Of a stretch of DNA of 64,000 bases, positions 1-10,899 are shown piece by piece (position 1 is the first letter of the stretch; each line of letters begins with the position of its first letter). The stretch lies in the NCBI GenBank assembly GCA_036924285.1, contig JAYKYS010000009.1, positions 23,044,001 through 23,108,000 of the forward strand. Reading direction: 5' to 3'. The notes under the pieces were generated by a model. The model saw only the letters and a list, made by a program, of their open reading frames with translations, had not been told where the DNA came from and made no database searches. Made by a program: the position numbers and the translations under genes. The stretch comes from Asterella californica. Its lineage: Eukaryota; Streptophyta; Marchantiopsida; Marchantiales; Aytoniaceae.

Positions 1-122
1 GAGAACCGACGCTCAGAGGACCGAGAAGAATTGGACACCAGTTCACAAAAACAACACTGAAGGAGCTGAGGATTGGAGGTGATGGATTTCTTACTGAGCA
101 AGAGAAGAAGAGCTTCAGGGAG

Positions 123-3027
123 ATGTTATCTAGGCATGGTAAGACGTTTGCGTTTGAGTCACATGAAGTAGGATGTGTAGATCCAAGTGTAGTTGCACCT
201 ATGGTAATCTTTACTATATCGCATGTGTCTTGGAATCTACGTCCTATCCCTGTGCCTAGAGTTCATCTACCAAAGCTGATAGACTTGCTCAATGAGAGGA
301 TTAGGATGGGTATCTTGGAACCATCTATAGCTCTCTACTCTAGTAGACGGTTTACTGTTCCGAAGAAGAGTGGAGCTTTGAGATTCATTCAAGATATGCA
401 GCCAGTTAACAAGGTGACTATCATGAATATGGGTATATGACCTATTGTAGACGAGTTTGTAGAGGCTTTTGCTGGTCGTGCTATCTATTCAATGAGAGAC
501 TTATATTCAGGGTATGATCAGTTTCAGTTATCTTCTGAGAGTAGAGACTTGACTACAATGAGGACACCTTTGGGGTTACTAAGGATGTGCACCTTGCCAC
601 AAGGTGCTACCAATTCTGTAGCACATATGATGAATGGCATGAACAAAGTTTTGAGGGATTTCATTCCTGAAAAAACTATGCCATTTCTTGATGATGTGCC
701 GATCAAAGGATGTACTGAGGAGGATAAGAATGAGGTAATTGATCAGAGGGGGTGCCGTAATTTTGTTGCAGATCACATAGCCGACTGTGATAAGATATTG
801 AGTCGGCTAGAGGAGGTTCATTTGACTTTATCAGGAGCAAAGTCTGTATTTGGAGAACAAGAGGTGTTAATTGTGGGGCACTTATGTGGATCTTATGGTC
901 GGAAACCTTGTCCAAACAAGGTTGATGCCATTCGAAGGATGAAGGAGATGTGTGGAGCGGTTACTGAGGTGAGAAGATTTCTAGGTGCATGTGTGTTTTA
1001 TCATATATGGATTCCACACTTTGCACATGTAATAGATCCGTTGTACAAGTTGCTGAGGAAGGGGCAACGATTTCAATGACAAGAGGAGCAAAGCGAGTCT
1101 ATGAAGAAGTTGAAGGATCTGTTGTCTTCACTACCAACTCTACGGAAGGTAACATACGAGTTGGGCAGATCTGTTATCTTATTGTTGATACTAGTCCTAT
1201 TGGCATTGGATGGGCTATAGGACAGGATGATGAGGATGGAAATAGATATGTGGTGCGTTTTGGAGCTAAGGTGTTAAGTTCACGGCAGAGAGACTACCCT
1301 CAGGTCAAGAGAGAGCTATGGGGAGTAGTTATTGCGATGAAGAGTGATAAGGAATACTTGATAGGAGCACATGTGGTAGTGGAGACATATTGTTTACCTC
1401 TCTTGGGAATAATCACTAGCTGTACACCTCCAGATATTGCTATGTTGAGGTGGATAGCATATATCAAGTCCTTGAACCAAGAGTTTAGACATATTGCAGG
1501 AAAAGACAATCCTGTGACAGATATGTTATCAAGGGCTAGGTATTACAGTGAGAATGAAATGATAGATGATCAGGAGGATGTGGGAACAGAGTTCTATTCT
1601 AGTGTTCTTGTTAGAAAGGACAGAAGCTGTTTTGCAGCTCCATTGGAGTTATTTGAGAAAACTATGTATGATGGCGAGTGGTTGGATCTTGGGCGCTATT
1701 TGAGTTCATTGGAAAGGCAAGAAGGCTGGTCTGATGCAGATTTCAAGAGGATCCTTAGAACAGCTTATGGGTACTTTTTATATGGAAGACATCTATGGAA
1801 GCGCCCTAAGCTGCAAGGAGGTGTACCACAACGGGTGGTATGTGATCTGGAATTGCAGCAGAAGCTGATCAAGGAGTTCCATGAGAGTCTATGGGCCAGT
1901 CATAGAGGAGTTTGGACTACATTTGCCAAGATGAAGAGAAGTATTGGTGGAAGGGTATGTATAAGGATGTAGTACAGTTTGTTTCATCCTGTATATCCTG
2001 CCAGATGTACTCCAATGTACGCCATCGTGATGGATTGCATCCTACTTATCCTTTAGCCATTCATTACAAATGGGTAGTGGATCTGGTAACTATGCTGTTT
2101 GGGTTTGGACAAATGAGGTATCTAGTCTTGGCTAGAGAAGATCTATCTAACCAAGTTGAAGGTCGTGCCCTGAGGACGAAGATCACTGCTAGTGTCTGCC
2201 GCTTTCTACTTGAAGATGTTATTTGTAGGTAGGGGGTGTGTGGGAAAGATCACTGCAGATAGGTGTGAGCTGGATTCACAAGAAGCAGTTGAGTTCTTCA
2301 AGCGATTGGGAATCAAGTTGGCGTTAACCACTGCTTACAATCTTGAAGAGAATGGCAAGAGCGAACGAGGTCATCCGCCAATCATCAAAGCTTTGGTAAA
2401 AGCTTGCAGGGGTAAGATCCGTGAATGGCCTAGACTGCTACCATTTGCTTTGTGAGAAGATCGTACAGCTCATAGTACCGTTACAGGTTACATGCCAGCA
2501 GAGTTGATACTAGGGCAAAAACTTGTGATGCCGATTGAGGAGGTTGTGCCTACTTGGAATGTTTTGCCATGGGAAGATGGTAGAAGTACGGAGGATCTTC
2601 TTGCATTAAGGATCCAGCAGTTAGAACGAAGACCTGAGGATGTTGTCAAAGCTGTGGAAAGGTTAAAGACTGCCAGAGAGAGAAACAAAGGCAAATTTGA
2701 TAGAACGCATAAATTACGACCCAAACCAGTTAAGGAAGGTGATTGGGTGTTAGTCTATGATAGTAGTCTTGATAATCAGCATAGCGCTATCAAAAAGTTT
2801 TCCAAGAGATGGTTCGGACCTTATGTGGTGTTAGAAGTTTATGATAATCCCACATACTCTTGAGAGAGTTAGATGGTGCACTGCTCAAGATACCAGTCGC
2901 AAGGAAGAGAATCAAGCTCTTTAGAAGGAGATGGGAGGACCAGAACATTGCAGAGCTTACTGAAGATGAAGCTGAAGACTCAATGGAGGTTGAAGATGAA
3001 TTTGAAGTTGAAGCTGAAGATTCTTGA
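123..3027 (+). pseudogene. Ty3/gypsy retrotransposon pol remnant (RT, RNase H, integrase), element 1
   Basis: Remnant of a polyprotein that would reverse-transcribe and integrate an LTR retrotransposon. In order I see: the N-terminal RT region (123-440); the RT core (492-1079), with a PQGATNS block and a catalytic box read as FLDD near 680-700; a 0-frame/+1 shift into RNase H (about 1130-1550), with VDTSPIGIGWAIG and a HIAGKDNPVTDMLSRA end; an integrase zinc-finger region (about 1870-2010, HESLWASH then CISCQ); part of the integrase core (2230-2455); and a basic/acidic C-terminal tail in two frames ending at a stop at 3025-3027. At least five frame changes or stops break it, so it is not functional. 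No chromodomain is visible. The window starts inside the element, so gag and the 5' LTR are missing. Family assignment is firm; the lineage is not. Confidence 0.9.
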
Positions 3028-3063
3028 TCTGGATCTGGCACATATCGGAGGATGTGCAGGTTC

Positions 3064-3075
3064 AGAGGGGGTGGA
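3064..3075 (+). other. Polypurine tract of gypsy element 1
   Basis: A short purine-rich run, AGAGGGGGTGGA, lies about 40 bp after the last pol stop and directly before TGTCGCG. This is the expected position and composition of the primer for plus-strand DNA synthesis next to a 3' LTR. Chromovirus LTR 2 of this window (46661, minus strand) also starts TGTCGCG after a similar G-rich tract, which supports the reading. Confidence 0.6.
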
Positions 3076-4350
3076 TGTCGCGCTACTTGGCGGCTACATG
3101 CTTGACTTCTACTCCGACGCTTGAGTTTAGTAGTTCTAGAAGTTAGCTCATATTACTTCTAGTCCTTTATGTATATGTTTGACACCTTTGCATACGATGT
3201 TAACACTATTTTGAGTCTTAGTAGGTTGATTACCATGTTGATAGAGCTTAAGCTCATGGGTTGTATTTGCATGTCGCCCATGCACGCTTTCTAGCTGATT
3301 TAAGTTATTTTTTGGGGTTGCGTGTCGTTTTAGGTAGTTTAAGTTTTACGTTGGCACTCTAGGGGGCTTGACGTGGTAGCCTATGAGTGTAGATAAGTTA
3401 CCAGGTAGTTTAAGGCACAAAAGGACAGTCAAGTGGAGCTATGAACTCCCATTGGTCCATTTTTGTCTTTTGTAAAACTCTAAGTTTAGAAACAGAGCTC
3501 TAGAGTGGATTTCGAGCAATTGGTGAGTGATCTTCTAAATCTGAGAGCACAAGGGGATAGAGCTCGTCATGCCAAGCACTTCCAGTGAAATTTCGATCGA
3601 TTTGAGGCAATAAAGACGAAGTTATGACCAATTGAATTTCGAATTGAATCACTTTTGTTGGATTTAGGGTTTTTAGTGTCACTTGCAGCAGATTTGAGGA
3701 AATTGCTTCAAAACTTCGAGGTTGTGTTCTCTGCCAGCAGGGCTACGATTTCCGAAAATGTTTCATATCGATTGAGCGACTGAGTAATTCAGGGCGGCCG
3801 CTGAAGCTGAGGGGGTCTGAAAAGCTCTTAATCTAGAGCAGCGACTTCAGAGGAGGAGATCTGGAGTTATGTGTACATTCAGGAGTCCCAACTTCACAGG
3901 GATGTTCAGCATCCTGTAGACTTCAAATACTGTGAGAATATTTGAAATTCATCAAGCCAATCTTCTGTTCTAGGTTGAAATAGCCATCTGGGTACCAAAA
4001 ATAATCATAATTTTCTTACTCATAACTTTTTTGTCAACATCTCGGTGCTAGAATTTGATCTCAGGCTGAAACTTCGTGTGTGTGTCCAGTAGTACCTCAT
4101 TTACATGTAGGGGAAATTTAGAAGTCTAAACCTTCATATTTTTCCTCTCCTTGAGTATCAAAGTTCACCACCTAAACTTATTACTGCTAGTTAGACTTGA
4201 ATTTCACTTTCTGAGCATACTACAGGATCTTATACACTTGTGTGAGTGTTTATAGCCCCTGTTGTAACCTGAAAGCCAACCTCTTGAGTAAACCTATTTG
4301 AGAACTTTCTTCTTTCGTCAAACGATCTTCAAATGTTGATAGGGTCTCCT
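3076..4350 (+). repeat. Putative 3' LTR of gypsy element 1 (right end not determined)
   Basis: Begins TGTCGCG immediately after the polypurine tract. The stretch has no reading frame of note. The left end is inferred from the tract and the TG start. I could not identify a matching 5' copy because the window opens inside the element, so the right end is a guess from a change in sequence character near 4.3 kb. Confidence 0.45.
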
Positions 4351-4800
4351 TCCCTGACTCCTTTGGCTCAAGAAACCTTCAGATCCGACTCTCGATAGTC
4401 GAGATATCGCCGATTTTCGGTCGTAGGTGACCGAACTTCCAAAAATTCTTCCATGTGGCTTAAAATCACTTACACCGCACAAACGGATCGTCTAAACTGA
4501 TATCCGTCTTCTCTAGTAGGTAGATCTAGCTACCCTAAACCCAACAAGACTCCAAACAAGCCGTTTGGAGTTCCCGTTGCAAAACCACTCGAGAAATTTG
4601 GTTGCAGATTACAAAAAACTGACATAAATCGGCTCCCTACGGCTCAAACTCGCTCACCACACTCAAACCAACAATCCAATCCACACACAGTCTTCTCCTA
4701 TGAGTAGATGAAGACTCCCTGATCGCGTAGGCACCAAGAACAAAGAGCTTGGCTCACCGATCGCGAAGAACAACCCAATCTCATATCGCAGACGGACGAA
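4351..4800. other. Gene-free stretch, nothing recognised
   Basis: No coding signal or clear repeat beyond short local similarity was found between the putative LTR and the tandem repeats that start near 4.8 kb. Confidence 0.5.
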
Positions 4801-5294
4801 AATCTGATGTAAGCGCTTCCCTGCGAGTCAATTTCACCCAGAACTCCCAAACCGCCCGATGAAAACTCGTATCGTCTTCAATTTCCTGTAGAACTCGGTG
4901 TTCTGATCCCGATGATCCAAGAACAACAAGTTTGGACTCCGGAACGGCCCGAACGGTCCAACTCTCATTCACAAGTAACTGAAATTCCTAAATCTGCTTC
5001 CTGGGTCTCAATTTCACTCAGTACGCACTCCCCGACCCGTCTCTTCAAGAACCGTCTTAACCTGTGCGTAGCCTGCACAGATATGAACCCAATGACACCT
5101 TGCGCGCGTGTATTGGACTTCTCAAATCCCCAAACCATCCACCGACAGGTCGAGGACACAAGCTAACCCCTAAGCTGCCTCCTTGTTACAATCTCTGTAC
5201 GTACGAAGTTCTCCCTGAATAATAAGAAGCAGGCCCTTTGCATCTTTGATATAACGCCTGAAGCCTCAAATACCCAATCATCAAATAACTAGGG

Positions 5295-5631
5295 CTTAAC
5301 TTGATTTTGTCTTCTTTCGAATCGCATAACTTTTTCTCTAGATGTCCAAACGAAGTAAACAAGATGTCCATGGAAAGCTGACAACGAGCTCTACCCATCT
5401 ATGCGATAAAAGTGAAGATCCGAAGTTGTGCCAAAAGCCCGTAAGCTAAGACCTAGCTTGTTTTCTCCATCTTTCGAGTCCTGTAACTTCTCCACTAGGC
5501 GTCCAAACGAAATAGACAAAGTGCATATGGGATGCTGACAAGGAGCTCTATCCACTGATGCGATGAAAGCGAAGATCCGAAATGGTGCCAAAAGCTCATA
5601 AGAAGAGGCCTAGCTTGTCTTCTCACGAGTG
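5295..5631 (+). repeat. 157-bp tandem repeat, two full units and a partial third
   Basis: The landmark GTCCAAACGA recurs at 5344 and 5501, a period of 157 bp. Around it both units carry a TCGAAT/GTCnnnTAACTT block, a GCTGACAAnGAGCTCTA block, a GATGCGATnAAA block and GAAGATCCGAA followed by TGCCAAAAGC. A third unit starts at about 5609 (CCTAGCTTGTCTTCT) and is cut. A looser related pair lies at about 4806-4855 and 4985-5035. It resembles non-coding parts of plant LTR elements, but I cannot name the family. Confidence 0.75.
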
Positions 5632-5784
5632 TTTTTGGAGCGACAAGCATCGAACTTTGGATTTTAGATAGGAGCCGGTCCACGACACGACACCGGTCTC
5701 CTGGTCTTTACATCCAAAAAAGTGTATATCACGTAGTTGAGATATAGAGCTATCTAGAGTTCGAGGCACCTAATCGCCGATTAG

Positions 5785-6335
5785 AGAGACGATTATGATA
5801 CACTTATGTATGTGTATGACATCATCAATGCTCTAACCAAACATATGGAGCGTCATGTGTATGCGTGGTGTATCTCTAACAGTGATGTATGTCATGCAGC
5901 GATGTGTGCGCACGACAATTGTCACGTCAATTTAGCACCTAAGCTAGGTTGATTGAGTGCATATTGGTTAGTCCCAGTATGACCGTTAGTGTCGTCAAGA
6001 CGAATTCTTGAGCTAGCCCTAGTAAGGGTATACTTGGCAAGTAGGCTTGTAAGCTTCAGTTCTCCAAGTTGAGTTTTCAAGCTCTTGGCTATGGTGGGTA
6101 GTCTTGGTGAGCGTAATCTGGATTCTCTGATGTACATAGTGGATGTGGCTCGACTTTAGTGATCGTGTAGCGTCGGTTGGCATAATGGAGCGAGTACATT
6201 ATTTTTATTGGAGAAGATTGTGATACACTTGTGTATGTGGATAACATCGTCCATGTGTCATGTGTATGTGTAGTGTATTTCTGACAGCGATGTATGTTGT
6301 GTGGCAATGTGCATGCGCATGGCATAATCACCTAG
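5785..6335. repeat. Pair of ~130-bp direct repeats about 425 bp apart
   Basis: Positions 5785-5925 and 6205-6335 align over most of their length: both read GAT-A/G-TGATACACTT, then TGTCATGTGTATG or GCGTCATGTGTATG, then GTGTAT-T/C-TCTnACAG and CGATGTATGT. The layout of two diverged direct repeats around about 280 bp of unrelated sequence could be a small non-autonomous retroelement or two copies of a dispersed repeat. No clear TG..CA ends or primer-binding site were found. Confidence 0.5.
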
Positions 6336-7330
6336 TGAAACCGGTTTAAACTTTTATTTCCTTGTTTGCTTTAATCTTTAAAATATAAAGTCTCCTTCTA
6401 AAGGAAGAGCACTCACTTGAACTGATATGCGTAAGACATTTTTGACTTGATGGAAATGCACAAAAAGTGCTCATGTGAGTTGGACAAGAGTCTCATACGC
6501 TGTGTACATTTGACATGCATTTCACTTGCATCCACTTCATGTCTTTCAACATACATGAGTTGAGAACATAATCTCAGAAAGAATTAACTGAAAGATCGCC
6601 TTCATGGAATTTTTGTTCCCTTTTTGTTCTAAAAAATATAAAAAATATAAAAAAATTAAATAGAAGAATAGTTATATATAAATTAGTTCGAAGAATAGTA
6701 ATTTAGTTGTAAGTGTTCAAGTGTTCAACCACACCTAGAGTTACGTGACATACCAAACACAACCCATCAAGAGAGCACAAATTAAAAAAATACTATGTAT
6801 AAATTCAGTATAAAATTGTAAAAGAAAATCAAATCAAATTTTAAATATTCAGTACTAATTGCACCTAGAATTACGAGACACTCCAGACATAATCCATGAA
6901 GCAAGCATGGACAGAGTAACTACCGAAACTATAAATGCAGAAAGTTGCTAACGAACATACATTTTTTAATACTGAACTATTACATAAACCTTATCTACAG
7001 AAACGTTAGGTAATAAGTTTACATATTTATCGCCTGCATCAGAAGATGGAGGAGGTGAATATATATATATATATATATGCACTCTTGACAATCTGAAAAC
7101 CATCCAATCCATAAAACCTCAACAGGAGACCAATAAAATTAACATTTTAATTTCTGGCTGATTTTTGATCAAAACCCTTTTCCACAAAAAGGATTGTCCA
7201 CAGATTAAAGCATAAGTTGGTGGGCACAAGAGAATGTCAGTGCGAATGAGGCCAAAAAAACAGTGTCCTGAGCTTTTAGACTTTTCGCTACATGCGTCTG
7301 CAACTTCTATTTTGTTCAAGCAGCGAAATC
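6336..7330. other. AT-rich intergenic stretch
   Basis: No gene is recognised. The stretch is AT-rich around 6.6-6.9 kb, with a short AAAAATATAA repeat near 6640, and carries a (TA)n microsatellite near 7058-7079. Confidence 0.55.
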
Positions 7331-7369
7331 AGTGATTAGCGAAATCAGAAAGCAGTCTAACGTCCATCC

Positions 7370-7415
7370 GTCGACCGTCTGGACACTACAAACGTGCGTC
7401 AGTCGACCGTCTGGA
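7370..7415 (+). repeat. 14-bp direct repeat upstream of APC5
   Basis: GTCGACCGTCTGGA occurs at 7370-7383 and again at 7402-7415, 32 bp apart and about 660 bp before the APC5 start codon. It contains the palindrome GTCGAC. It could be a paired regulatory site; nothing else supports that. Confidence 0.45.
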
Positions 7416-8076
7416 TTGTATGACAAGACGCGGCCATCCTTTCCTCTCCCGCCTCTCAAATCCTGCACGAGAACGAAGGAAGGAGTCGGAATGCATTTTC
7501 AAAGTTTGAAGGAAAGAAAACAACCCTAGAGCTTTCAATAGTAGCTAATGATATTCCGTTTCCCTCAAAAGCTGTGTGATTGGAACTGTTTTCGGTTGTT
7601 CTGGTCGGCTGATGGCATCGTTAGACTCCGTAGGTATTCAGTTCAGAAAATCTGAGTCAGTGTGTTGTTGTGCACTGGAATCTCGGTCCACGTTTGGGCG
7701 TGAATGCTCTGAACTGTTTTGTCTCACGGAACTGCTGGAGTAATATCATCAGTTGATTATGGAATTAAGTTCGACGAAGGCGAATGTGTATGACAAGAAG
7801 TGGTGGAATTTATGACTAGTGATAATTCGCGAATCTACGATCTACGATTTCAAGGGGTGGCATCTGAGTCGCCTGGAGTGGTTATACGACGGGGGACTAA
7901 GGGCTTCGATTTCTGGCGCTGGCAAGCTTAATGCGTACTGCGGGGGCCTGATTCGTCGGTTTTGCAGGATGTGAACTGGATCGGATGTGCTGTGTAGCAG
8001 CACTGCTCGCGCTATGAGTAGATAAGGGCTGGCCGAAGACATCCATCCGTGGAGGTAGAGGCGGACAGAGGCAGGT

Positions 8077-10776
8077 ATGGCAGGAGTACCAAGCCGCTTC
8101 GTTTTGACCCCTCACAAGCTGGTTATGTGCATTTTGCTGAATTCTGTGGCAGCACCTCGTCAAGGTTCCACTATCCTTGTAGCCCTTCCACTGTCATCAC
8201 GCCACCGATTAGCTCGACTCTTGTTGGACTTTGTTAAGGCTTCTGCAAGTCTTTTGGAACCGACATATGAGGAACTCGAGCGCAGTTTGGAGAAAGCACT
8301 GGGTACGGAATGTGGGTTCTCTGAAGAACTTCACAGTTTGTTGAAGTCATTTGCCACGTCTGAAGGCTTGTTCAACTTGTTTTTGAGTCTGCGGGAGCTC
8401 TTAGCTTCTTCACCTCGTCCCAGTCTGGTCAGCTGTCGAGGTGACAGTGATCAGCTTCAAGTAGATTTGAGCAGTACTTTGGGGCTCTTTTTTCGGCGAT
8501 GCAATCTGTCATTCAACGAGCTTTCGTTTGAAGAAGTCTGCAGATTGCTGAGAGAGCTTAAACAGTACCGTGATTTGTCAGATGCAGTGAAATGTAACGC
8601 ACCTCCTGATTCCCCGCTAGTTAGATATTTTCAGCAGCATCAGTTCTTGGATGAAGCTGTCAAGGAAGAGACAAACGCTTCTGTGAAGCTGGGACGCGGA
8701 GGAACACCAAAAACCATATTTGCGGGTGTCCATCGTGAAAGTCTTGGTGAGGACATCTTTGGGGGTAGACAAACTTCAGGTTTGGCCAACAGGGATGGCT
8801 CATCATCCGGTATCCGTAGTGCTAGTCCCTCTGGTGACTCGTCAAGCAAGCGGTACTTTCTGCGTACTTCAGGTGAGGTAGAGGCCTATCTAAGTGAACA
8901 AGCCGTAATTCTTGAGACGAAGAGGAGCTTCCAGAGGGACTTGACAGACGGCCTAGTTTCGAGGCTTTCTGAGTTGAAAGAGTTGGCCTCTCATATACCT
9001 CAAGTGCACTACGTTCAGTATCTGAATTACCTCTTTCAAAAGGATTATCCCGCAGCCATGGAAAGTCTTCATCGATTCTTCGACTTTAGTGCCGGAGAAG
9101 TGTACATACCTGGTAGTGTCACCCAGTTTGAGTCTGGAATTGGAAGGCTGCAGGCTGGACTGCTTGGCTTGGGGCACATGCACTCTCATATGGGTCATAT
9201 CACTATGGCGTTGCAGGCACTGAATGAGTCAATTCTGATAGCTCAACAAAACAATGATAACCACTGCCTTCTGCATGCTCTGGCAGCTCTTTGCAACCTC
9301 TTCTCCGAAGTTGGAGTGTATACTGATGACGATGAAAGGTCAAAATGGATTACTCATCCTGGCTTTGACCCGGAGTATAAGTTCTATCCAGCGCCTGAGC
9401 AACATTTTGTCGGTCTCTTAAAGCGTTGTCTACGCCGGGCACTGGAATTAAGGTTGCCACAGCTTATTGGTTTCAGTCGTCTGGCTATTGCAAAGATAAA
9501 ATTACAGCATGTGCACAAGGTATCTGTTGGGGCCCGGATGAGAAACTCTCTTCAGTTCGGAACGTCGCCAGTGGAAGTCCTAAAAATTTTGCGAGTTAAC
9601 CAGTGTTCCCTCGCTAATGTAGATAGCAATGGTTTTAGAATGAGTCCGTCCACTCCACTTGGGAGAAATTCCCACGCTGATCTGACAAGCGGTGCTCAGT
9701 TACCTGTCACATCAGGAGCCCCTGCGGTCACCAGCTCGGGTTGGTGGAAACCCCAGCTCAAGTGGCTCGCAAGATCCATGTTGAAGCTTGGTGGCACTTC
9801 TCAGCTTCTCCGAGCATCTTCCTGGGAGCACTATGGCAGTGAGCCTTTAGTACGGGCAAGTACGCTTATTCATATTGCTTGCTACGCTGATGCCTCCAGT
9901 GCAGACGATCTTTCTCTAGCTTATATCAAGCTTGTGAAATTGCAGACAAATCTTGGAGGGTACTCTGCGGGTTGTGATTCACTTGTTACAGCAGCCAAAA
10001 GATTCCCTCTTTTGTCCAAATCACGAGTTCGAGCAATGGAGTTGCAGTGCGCCGTGGAGAGAGCTCTTTACCAAGGGGAAACAGAGATAGCTCAAGTGGC
10101 GAGTAGAGAGCTCTTGGCCATGGCCTCCATTGTGTCAGGTGTGGATATGAATATCAAAGTACAAGCAAGTACGTATAAAGCTCAGATACAGTTAGCCGTA
10201 TTCGATTACAAGGAAGCAGCGATCACAGCTCACCGACTCTTTGCGCTGTGCTTCAAAGGAAACATGCAGCTGGACAGTATAAACCTTCTGCTCCTCATGG
10301 CGGATATTTATAGAAAAGCTGGAAATGCAGTCAAGGGGCTTCCTTATGTCTTGGCAGGTCTCACCCTATGCCAGTCATTGAATCTTGATCTTCTTCACGC
10401 ATCTGCAGTTGTAACTCTAGCCGAACTATGGGTGGGGTTAGGCATGTTTCCTGGGAGACGTGCCCTCGTTCTCTTGCAGCAGTGTATGCCTGTAGTTCTC
10501 GGTCACGGGAGCCTTCAGCTTCGTGCTCGAGCTAATCTTGCCGTTGCAAAGTGCTATTTAAGTGATCCAGCCTTCTCGGTGCGGAAAGAACCCAGGTTCG
10601 TGTTGCAACCTCTGCAAGCTGCTGTATCGCAGTCTCAGAGTGTAGAAGATACAGAGCTAGCTATGGAGTCATTGTACCTCCAAGCTGTCGTGCTTGATGC
10701 TGTGGGTTTGATAGATGAACGAGATCAGGCTGCTGCTTCCTACCAGCGGTGTTTAATCAGTATGCAACTGAGGTAA
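8077..10776 (+). CDS. APC5: Anaphase-promoting complex subunit 5 (APC5)
   Basis: A TPR-like scaffold subunit of the anaphase-promoting complex/cyclosome, the nuclear ubiquitin ligase that targets cyclins and securin. The 899-aa reading frame matches plant APC5 end to end. It has an N-terminal TPHK..nCILL motif (residues 11-20), the conserved block QVHYVQYLNYLFQKDY followed by a FFDFSAG motif (about residues 309-340, start of the Apc5 TPR domain), RASSWEHYGSEPLVR (about 579-593), GVDMNIKVQAS, and SGNAV/ALGLPYALA-like and LTLAELWLGLG-like motifs near 750-790. Met8077 is chosen because MAG-start and TPHK spacing match the Arabidopsis protein. The whole frame is one exon. The apparent stop TAA at 10774-10776 sits inside a strong donor (AG|GTAAGC at 10773), and plant homologues run about nine residues further, so the last few codons may lie in a downstream exon. 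Confidence 0.95.
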   Translation: MAGVPSRFVLTPHKLVMCILLNSVAAPRQGSTILVALPLSSRHRLARLLLDFVKASASLLEPTYEELERSLEKALGTECGFSEELHSLLKSFATSEGLFNLFLSLRELLASSPRPSLVSCRGDSDQLQVDLSSTLGLFFRRCNLSFNELSFEEVCRLLRELKQYRDLSDAVKCNAPPDSPLVRYFQQHQFLDEAVKEETNASVKLGRGGTPKTIFAGVHRESLGEDIFGGRQTSGLANRDGSSSGIRSASPSGDSSSKRYFLRTSGEVEAYLSEQAVILETKRSFQRDLTDGLVSRLSELKELASHIPQVHYVQYLNYLFQKDYPAAMESLHRFFDFSAGEVYIPGSVTQFESGIGRLQAGLLGLGHMHSHMGHITMALQALNESILIAQQNNDNHCLLHALAALCNLFSEVGVYTDDDERSKWITHPGFDPEYKFYPAPEQHFVGLLKRCLRRALELRLPQLIGFSRLAIAKIKLQHVHKVSVGARMRNSLQFGTSPVEVLKILRVNQCSLANVDSNGFRMSPSTPLGRNSHADLTSGAQLPVTSGAPAVTSSGWWKPQLKWLARSMLKLGGTSQLLRASSWEHYGSEPLVRASTLIHIACYADASSADDLSLAYIKLVKLQTNLGGYSAGCDSLVTAAKRFPLLSKSRVRAMELQCAVERALYQGETEIAQVASRELLAMASIVSGVDMNIKVQASTYKAQIQLAVFDYKEAAITAHRLFALCFKGNMQLDSINLLLLMADIYRKAGNAVKGLPYVLAGLTLCQSLNLDLLHASAVVTLAELWVGLGMFPGRRALVLLQQCMPVVLGHGSLQLRARANLAVAKCYLSDPAFSVRKEPRFVLQPLQAAVSQSQSVEDTELAMESLYLQAVVLDAVGLIDERDQAAASYQRCLISMQLR

Positions 10777-10780
10777 GCCT
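10773..10780 (+). other. Likely splice donor at the APC5 3' end
   Basis: CTGAG|GTAAGCC is a strong plant donor overlapping the nominal stop codon. Possible acceptors that keep the frame open for a few codons lie about 80-110 bp downstream (CATTCAG and GATACAG near 10846-10879). Which one is used cannot be decided from sequence alone. Confidence 0.5.
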
Positions 10781-10899
10781 GTATATTTTTGCATGATGTC
10801 TTGTACATTATCCTTTGGCCGATATGTGCGTAACATGGTTCCATTCAGTGTTATCCCAAAGCGTAAGAAAAGATACAGGTTCGAGGGTGAATTTTTCTT

